Origin: a virus
Length of the DNA: 24,174 bases
Reading direction: 5' to 3' (one strand)
IMG/VR virus record: IMGVR_UViG_3300013119_000574
Location: 1 to 24,174 of that record
The notes under the pieces: model-generated
Told to the model about the DNA's origin: nothing
Database searches by the model: none
The model's input: only the letters and a program-made list of their open reading frames with translations
Position numbers and translations under genes: made by a program
Shown: in pieces, positions 20,413 through 24,174 of the stretch
How positions within the stretch are numbered: the stretch's first letter is position 1
How the letters are laid out: each line of letters starts with the position of its first letter

Positions 20413-20524
20413 TCCGTCGTGCACGGATCATGGTTGACCGTGCGAGGTTTTCGATATTCGCCGGCCTGGCATTCACGGATGAACGGGGGGCCGGGCCGGC
20501 GAGCATTTTCCCAAGGGGGCGGAT

Positions 20525-20707
20525 ATGCCACGGTTGTGCATTACACGGAAGGCGGGCGAATCGGTGCGGATCGGGGACGTTCTGGTCACAGTCGTAAAAA
20601 GCGGCCACCATGTGCGGCTAACAATCGAGGCGGACGAATCGGTGCAAATTGTCCGGTCGGAGTTGGAGCGCCACGACGAGCGGGAACAGAAAGTACGGGC
20701 GGCATGA
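20525..20707 (+). CDS. csrA: CsrA/RsmA-family RNA-binding regulator
   Basis: A 60-residue homologue of carbon storage regulator CsrA, a dimeric protein that binds GGA motifs in mRNA leaders and blocks or alters translation. Family features: ITRKAGESVRIGD near the start (compare the R.vGE...IGd core), V.V......VRL.IEA in the middle (HHVRLTIEA), and VQIVRSELERHDE at the end, in which the Arg keeps the position of the RNA-contacting Arg44 of E. coli CsrA. The N-terminus has an extra Pro-Arg. Start ATG 20525 follows a GGGGGCGGAT site. Chromosomal csrA genes are common, but here it sits between an HTH regulator and an integrase, so it appears phage-borne. Its stop overlaps the next small frame (ATGA). 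Confidence 0.88.
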   Translation: MPRLCITRKAGESVRIGDVLVTVVKSGHHVRLTIEADESVQIVRSELERHDEREQKVRAA

Positions 20708-20814
20708 ACGCTTTGACGATTTCGCAACCCTACGCGTCACTAATCGCCGACGGCAAGAAATGGGTGGAGAATCGGACATGGGTGTCAAGAACGGTACAGT
20801 CAGAACGGGCGTAA
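20704..20814 (+). pseudogene. Truncated ASCH-domain protein remnant
   Basis: A 36-residue frame overlapping csrA by 4 bp. MNALTISQPYASLIADGKK followed by WVENRTW is the N-terminal signature of ASCH domains (compare 'ikQPwA.lIv.G.K.vEnRtW'), a fold linked to RNA binding and modified-nucleotide or tRNA biology. A full domain needs roughly 100 or more residues, and nothing after TW matches in any frame, so the 3' part has been replaced or deleted. A hairpin (CGGGCGT...ACGCCCG, 20808-20831) covers the stop codon, with a loop of AACGCAAAAA. It may still be translated with csrA. Confidence 0.6.
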
Positions 20815-21062
20815 CGCAAAAAACGCCCGAAAACGTGTGCCGCGTGGTTTTGCCACGCATGCACGGACGCGGGGACCTATGATGGTTGGATTTCACAGCG
20901 ATGGCGAGCTGAGAGAATCGATCGGAATTAGGTACGCCGGTTTGGCGTGCGATACGGTAACACTGACGCCCGTCGGGAAGCGGGCGTGCACGGATGGCCG
21001 ACAACGTCGGCGCTGTGAACGGACTACTAGGATCATAGGGCGTCGGCGCGGGAGTTGGGCCG

Positions 21063-22262
21063 ATGCTATCTTGCGAATCGACGATTGTATGCGGGGCGTT
21101 CTCTGCGCCCGTCACGCCGCCGCTGGACATGGAGGGCTTGGACGTGGCCGCCCAGCTTGCCCTATTCAATCCGAGCCCGGATCTGAAAGTCGATCCTGTG
21201 GCGGGGGCCATCGACGCGTATCTGGACGCCACCGGGGCGGCCGAATCGACGCGAGACAGCTACTCCACGACCAAGCGGCGGTGGCTGGAGTGGATGAAGA
21301 CACATCGGTCTCGCAGACCGATGCTGTTAGAGCAGGTCACGGCCGACGACCTACGCGATTGGCTTACCTGGTGCCTGGACGCGGCCCGCTCGGCCGGGGA
21401 TTCGAACGTCGAGAACACCCACAACAAGCGGCGCCGCGAGATCCGGGCCGTGTTGCAGTGGGCTTGGAACGAGGGCCAAATAGACGCGTTGCCGCGGTTT
21501 CCTCAGAAGCTGCAGGCCCGAACCGTGGCCGGGCACTACTTTCTGACCGACGAGGAAATGGAGCGCCTGTATTGGGCGACGTTGGCCATGCCGACGCCGG
21601 CACGGTGGAAGGATCCGCGGCCGATCGGCCTGCTGTGGCGTACGGCGCTGGTCTTGCTTCGAAATTACGGCATGGATACGCAAGCGCTCTTTCCCTACTC
21701 CAAGAGCGCCAAGAGCGTCGCACGGTGGAAGCACATCGCCGGGCCGGGGTTGCCACCGGGCCGCGTGGCCAACGTCCAAGGGCCCCATGGGTGGCTTACG
21801 TTGCGTCGGCAGAAAACGGGCCGGCTGTTGATGTTGCCCCTAGAACCCGTCGTCAAGGCCCACCTGGACGCGATCCGGCCGGCCGTGGTGGATCCCGACG
21901 AGCCGATTATGGGCCGGGCCGGCGGGATGCGGCCCTGCCAACGGTTTCAGCAGCTAGCCGCGGCTGCCGGCCTGCAGGACAAGGTCGACATAGAAACCGA
22001 AGCGGTGACGCCGTGGGCACTGAAGGATCTGCGCAAGACGTGCGCCACGGCCCACAACGCAAACCGGCCGGGATCCGCCCAGTATGTTCTCGGACATTCA
22101 AGCGGCGTGATCACCGAGAAGCACTACGCAAACGCGTTGCCGGTGGTGCTGGAAGCGATAAGAACGCTCCCGCAACCGCCGGCGTTCCGACTTGGACACG
22201 TGCGTATTTTCATAGCGAAGGCCAGACTCAATCCGTCTGCGGCCGGCGTGGTCCCGTCTTAG
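21063..22262 (+). CDS. int: Tyrosine recombinase (integrase), planctomycete-type
   Basis: A 399-residue tyrosine recombinase for site-specific integration and excision. Residues 45-140 form the SAM-like core-binding domain (IDAYLDATGAAESTRDSYST). The catalytic domain starts near residue 160 (FLTDEEMERLYWA). Visible catalytic residues: K251 in RRQKTGR, K321 and R324 in LKDLRKTCAT (Lys where the usual HxxR has His), H345 in VLGHSSG, and Tyr355 in EKHYAN. Box I reads NYGMDTQAL, with Asp205 where the invariant Arg normally sits. The LKDLRKTCAT and QPPAF strings match what I recall of planctomycete integrases. Start at ATG 21063 (GGGAG 11 nt upstream); ATG 21129 is an alternative. A strong terminator follows. 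Confidence 0.9.
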   Translation: MLSCESTIVCGAFSAPVTPPLDMEGLDVAAQLALFNPSPDLKVDPVAGAIDAYLDATGAAESTRDSYSTTKRRWLEWMKTHRSRRPMLLEQVTADDLRDWLTWCLDAARSAGDSNVENTHNKRRREIRAVLQWAWNEGQIDALPRFPQKLQARTVAGHYFLTDEEMERLYWATLAMPTPARWKDPRPIGLLWRTALVLLRNYGMDTQALFPYSKSAKSVARWKHIAGPGLPPGRVANVQGPHGWLTLRRQKTGRLLMLPLEPVVKAHLDAIRPAVVDPDEPIMGRAGGMRPCQRFQQLAAAAGLQDKVDIETEAVTPWALKDLRKTCATAHNANRPGSAQYVLGHSSGVITEKHYANALPVVLEAIRTLPQPPAFRLGHVRIFIAKARLNPSAAGVVPS

Positions 22263-22321
22263 GACGGCTTCCGGCAGGTGGCGGCGTAGCCATACTGTGC
22301 CGCGCCGGCCGTTTTGATATT

Positions 22322-22358
22322 GCCCCAAGCGGAGTATGTATTCCGCTTGGGGCGTTTT
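22322..22358 (+). terminator. Strong rho-independent terminator after int
   Basis: GCCCCAAGCGGA (22322-22333) and TCCGCTTGGGGC (22342-22353) make a perfect 12-bp stem with an 8-nt loop, followed by GTTTT. It is the clearest terminator in the window and closes the integrase transcript. Confidence 0.9.
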
Positions 22359-22411
22359 CGTGCGCGGCCCACGGGGCCGGCTGCCAAAGAACGAAAGGAG
22401 GATTGCCTGAG

Positions 22412-22723
22412 ATGTTGAAAGGGATGATCAACGCAACGCCCGGGCAGGACCGGCAACCGGCAGCCGGCCCGGTGGACCGTGGCAAGATGCCAACGCACAC
22501 AATCACGATTCGCCTGCCCTGGTGGAAGCATGAGCGGCTGAAACGTGAAGCCCGCAAGCTGGGCGTCGATCTGGATGACCGCGTCAGTATGAACCGTTTG
22601 AGTATCTGCAAACTGGCCGCCCCGCCGCCGACTGGGCTTTGCCCATACGGCGAGGATTGCCGATTGTGGTTGACCCCCCGTTGCGACCCGTGGTGCGAGT
22701 ACGACCACGAATCGAACGGTTGA
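22412..22723 (+). CDS. Ribbon-helix-helix protein with Cys-rich C-terminus
   Basis: A 103-residue protein. Residues 28-68 match a ribbon-helix-helix fold (THTITIRLPWWKHERLKREA, then VSMNRLSICKL): the strand TITIRLP, helix one, and the SMNRLS start of helix two as in Arc/MetJ-type repressors. A short insertion (VDLDDR) lengthens the turn. The C-terminal 30 residues hold four Cys (CPYGEDC, then CDPWC), possibly a small metal site. Start at ATG 22412, with AAAGGAGG upstream; MPTHTITIRL at residue 26 is an alternative. Likely a transcription or antitoxin-type regulator of the early region. Confidence 0.72.
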   Translation: MLKGMINATPGQDRQPAAGPVDRGKMPTHTITIRLPWWKHERLKREARKLGVDLDDRVSMNRLSICKLAAPPPTGLCPYGEDCRLWLTPRCDPWCEYDHESNG

Positions 22724-22778
22724 TTGTTGTTTTGCCGGAAATATTTCAAGATTTTCCCGGAATTAGTGTGTATAATTG

Positions 22779-22806
22779 TTGACGCCTGACGAATAGTGTG
22801 TATAAT
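22779..22806 (+). promoter_or_regulatory. Sigma70-type promoter for the early small-gene run
   Basis: TTGACG (22779-22784), 16-bp spacer, TATAAT (22801-22806). A 13-bp string TAGTGTGTATAAT occurs twice, 30 bp apart (22764-22776 and 22794-22806), so a second -10 lies upstream, though it has no good -35. The region is clearly richer in A and T than the flanks. Confidence 0.8.
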
Positions 22807-22851
22807 AAGGGTGTGGCAAGCAACAATCACCAACACGCGAAAGGGAGAGAC

Positions 22852-23229
22852 ATGACAGAGCAACAGCAGCAACTGATCGACACGCTCGCCAGCCGGAAGA
22901 TCTCGGCCAAGTTCAACGGCCCATTTCTCAACGGCAAGGCCGTCGTGACCAAGGCCAACGGCAAGAAACAAACCAACCGATTTGGGATTGAATTTGACGA
23001 TCCGGCGACGCTGGAAGGCCCGCGGGTGATGCGCAACCTCAAGGGCACCTACGCGGAGGGTTTCGCACGAACAGCCTTTTTCGAGTGTCTCCGAATCGGT
23101 CAGGGCGATGATGTGGCCATCGGCTATATCAACGCCTGCAGAGAGACCGGCACATTCACCGGCGCAACCCAAGAGTTCGTGGACGCCCACAGCGATCAGA
23201 TCGCACCGATTGGAGGCGACGACGAATGA
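22852..23229 (+). CDS. Hypothetical early phage protein
   Basis: A 125-residue protein, first in the operon read from the promoter at 22779-22806. Start ATG 22852, with AAGGGAGAG 5-12 nt upstream; an earlier ATG at 22798 overlaps the promoter. The chain has mixed alpha-beta character (QQQQLIDTLASRKISAKFNG, then RFGIEFDDPATLEGPRVM) and a C-terminal helix (TGATQEFVDAHSDQI) ending in GGDDE. I recognise no family. Its ATGA overlap with the next gene indicates coupling. Confidence 0.75.
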   Translation: MTEQQQQLIDTLASRKISAKFNGPFLNGKAVVTKANGKKQTNRFGIEFDDPATLEGPRVMRNLKGTYAEGFARTAFFECLRIGQGDDVAIGYINACRETGTFTGATQEFVDAHSDQIAPIGGDDE

Positions 23230-23414
23230 CGAGCGAGCGCAAAAACATCATCCAGCCCACCGCGTTGTGGGCTGCCGTGGCGGAACAAATGAACCGCGAC
23301 GGCGAGAAGAATCTGAGCAAGTGGGCCGGCGAGTGCTTCGAGGCCAACCTTGACCACGATCTCCGTGCGACGCTTCCAGATCGCCCCACCGTGGGAGCGC
23401 CGAAGAGGGCGTAA
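23226..23414 (+). CDS. Hypothetical small protein
   Basis: A 62-residue frame that starts in the stop of the preceding gene (ATGA). Polar, helical composition (ALWAAVAEQMNRDGEKNLSK, then WAGECFEANL) with a basic end (PKRA). GGCGACG lies upstream. The spacing and the organised overlap support a real gene, but no family is recognised. Confidence 0.62.
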   Translation: MTSERKNIIQPTALWAAVAEQMNRDGEKNLSKWAGECFEANLDHDLRATLPDRPTVGAPKRA

Positions 23415-23482
23415 CCGCGTCCGGACCAATTCCAATGCGACCAAAATCAATATTTGACGAACCAAACCGAAAGGGTGTAACG

Positions 23483-23686
23483 ATGACAGAGCAGGAAATG
23501 GCTTACATCAACGAATTGTATCCAACCGTCAGACGAGACGAATTCACTCTGATTGGGAGCCATGGGGACATCGCAGTGTACGAGCACAAAGACCTGGGGC
23601 GCGTCGCAGTCGGCCCGAATGTGGGCGACGAGGGGCCCGCGACATTCGACGAGTCGCGTATCGCCGAGTTCCTGGAGTCCGTGTAG
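23483..23686 (+). CDS. Hypothetical small protein
   Basis: A 67-residue protein with start ATG 23483 and AAAGGG 8-13 nt upstream; an in-frame ATG at 23435 would add 16 residues without a site. Sequence features: MTEQEMAYINELYPT, then a small beta sheet (EFTLIGSHGDIAVYEHKDLG, RVAVGPNVGD) and the helix SRIAEFLESV. It resembles small phage proteins of unknown function. Third of four genes behind the early promoter. Confidence 0.65.
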   Translation: MTEQEMAYINELYPTVRRDEFTLIGSHGDIAVYEHKDLGRVAVGPNVGDEGPATFDESRIAEFLESV

Positions 23687-23721
23687 CCAAGTTCGTTTCG
23701 TGCGTGTAACGGCCCGCGGAG

Positions 23722-23752
23722 CGCCGGCGGGCCAACAAAATAGGAGACTGAA
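23722..23752 (+). repeat. 31-bp direct repeat, upstream copy
   Basis: Perfectly repeated at 24128-24158. This copy carries the AGGAGACTGA ribosome binding site of the gene starting at 23756 and precedes that ATG by 3 bp. Confidence 0.92.
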
Positions 23753-23755
23753 CGG

Positions 23756-24157
23756 ATGGAAGACACGACCATGGCCACAAAGAAAGAGATTTACGACGAG
23801 CAGATCAGGCCGTTGATGACCAAGATCATCGCCATTTGCTCGGAGCACAAGATCGGAAATCTGTGCACGTTTTCGCTTGGCGACGACGACGAGGGCGAGG
23901 GCCTGATGTGCACGACCGCGATGGCGACAGAGGAATTTGAGCCACCAGAGCGGCTGACGCTCGCCGAAGCGGCCAAGTATCTTGGTGTCCACCGCAATAC
24001 TCTCCGCAGATGGGGCCGCATCGGGAAACTCCCGGAGTACCGGCATCCGATGAACAACTACCGGCTTTTCAAGGTCCGCGACCTCGACAAGCTGCTGCGC
24101 CGAACTGCAGAATCGGCGAAAGAGTTACGCCGGCGGGCCAACAAAATAGGAGACTGA
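23756..24157 (+). CDS. Excisionase-like helix-turn-helix protein
   Basis: A 133-residue protein. Residues 1-55 form a small N-terminal domain (IIAICSEHKIGNLCTFSLGD) found in other small phage proteins. Residues 66-117 are a MerR/excisionase-type winged HTH (RLTLAEAAKYLGVHRNTLRR, then WGRIGKLPEYRHPMNNYRLF and KVRDLDKLL). The C-terminus is basic (KELRRRANKIGD). Together with the integrase this could be the recombination directionality factor or an early regulator. Start ATG 23756 has AGGAG 10 nt upstream, inside the first copy of a 31-bp repeat; its last codons and stop lie inside the second copy. A downstream in-frame Met at residue 6 is possible. Confidence 0.8.
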   Translation: MEDTTMATKKEIYDEQIRPLMTKIIAICSEHKIGNLCTFSLGDDDEGEGLMCTTAMATEEFEPPERLTLAEAAKYLGVHRNTLRRWGRIGKLPEYRHPMNNYRLFKVRDLDKLLRRTAESAKELRRRANKIGD

Positions 24158-24158
24158 A
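24128..24158 (+). repeat. 31-bp direct repeat, downstream copy
   Basis: Identical to 23722-23752. Here it encodes the last ten or so residues and stop of the excisionase-like gene and again offers AGGAG, presumably as ribosome binding site for a gene beyond the window edge. Confidence 0.92.
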
Positions 24159-24174
24159 ACGTAAGCCGTAGAAC

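Noticed and set aside
20391-20597. 68-codon frame overlapping csrA
   Set aside because: It starts inside a terminator-like hairpin and is read through the csrA gene in another frame; no fold pattern.
21301-21323. Perfect CATCGGTCT-CGC-AGACCGATG dyad within int, sharing 11 bp with the tRNA fragment
   Set aside because: An 11-bp match is expected by chance at this length, and the dyad lies within conserved coding sequence. Noted only in case it binds the integrase.
20837-22262. Long alternative frame (part of a 628-codon frame) over the integrase gene
   Set aside because: Arg/Gly/His-rich translation with no fold pattern, in the shadow of a clearly recognisable integrase. Only its last 103 codons (22412-22723) look real and have their own ribosome binding site.

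Overview
The window is a dense, almost entirely plus-strand block of siphovirus-type phage or prophage genes, high in GC. The host is most likely a planctomycete (Pirellulales-like). That inference rests on the tyrosine recombinase, which has the variant box I and LKDLRKTCAT signature I associate with planctomycete integrases, and on several families of short palindromic repeats in the gaps between genes that resemble those scattered through planctomycete chromosomes. No host housekeeping gene is visible, so I cannot tell an integrated prophage from a free phage genome.

Layout. 1-918: two doubtful small ORFs, then about 580 bp without a convincing gene. 919-7433: head and tail assembly genes, namely HK97-type major capsid protein, small head proteins, gp6-like connector, head closure protein, HK97 gp10-like protein, DUF3168-like tail completion protein, tail tube protein, and a tail assembly chaperone pair joined by an A AAA AAC -1 frameshift site. 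7447-13595: a 959-residue tape measure protein with a ten-unit Asp/Pro/Leu repeat, two tail-tip candidates, and a 595-residue mucin-like protein built of Cys/Trp modules joined by poly-threonine linkers. 13613-17907: four overlapping or adjacent sugar and sulfate modification genes (GT27-like glycosyltransferase fusion, sulfotransferase-methyltransferase fusion, second sulfotransferase, second glycosyltransferase). 17975-19562: a small membrane protein, an exported thioredoxin-fold protein without CXXC, and a papain-like cysteine peptidase.

19563-20051 is an intergenic control region holding three copies of an 8-bp site, the 3' half of a tRNA-Arg(ACG) that probably forms the attachment core, and a structured terminator. 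20052-22723 is the lysogeny-type module: XRE-type regulator, CsrA homologue, truncated ASCH-domain remnant, integrase with a strong terminator, and a ribbon-helix-helix protein. 22779-24158 holds four small early-type genes behind a near-consensus sigma70 promoter, the last an excisionase-like HTH protein bracketed by a perfect 31-bp direct repeat.

The most interesting reading is that the poly-Thr protein, with a matching poly-Thr tail on the head closure protein, is the substrate of the glycosyl- and sulfo-transferases encoded immediately downstream. This would give a sulfated, mucin-like decoration on the virion. It is an inference from motifs and gene order, not something the sequence proves.
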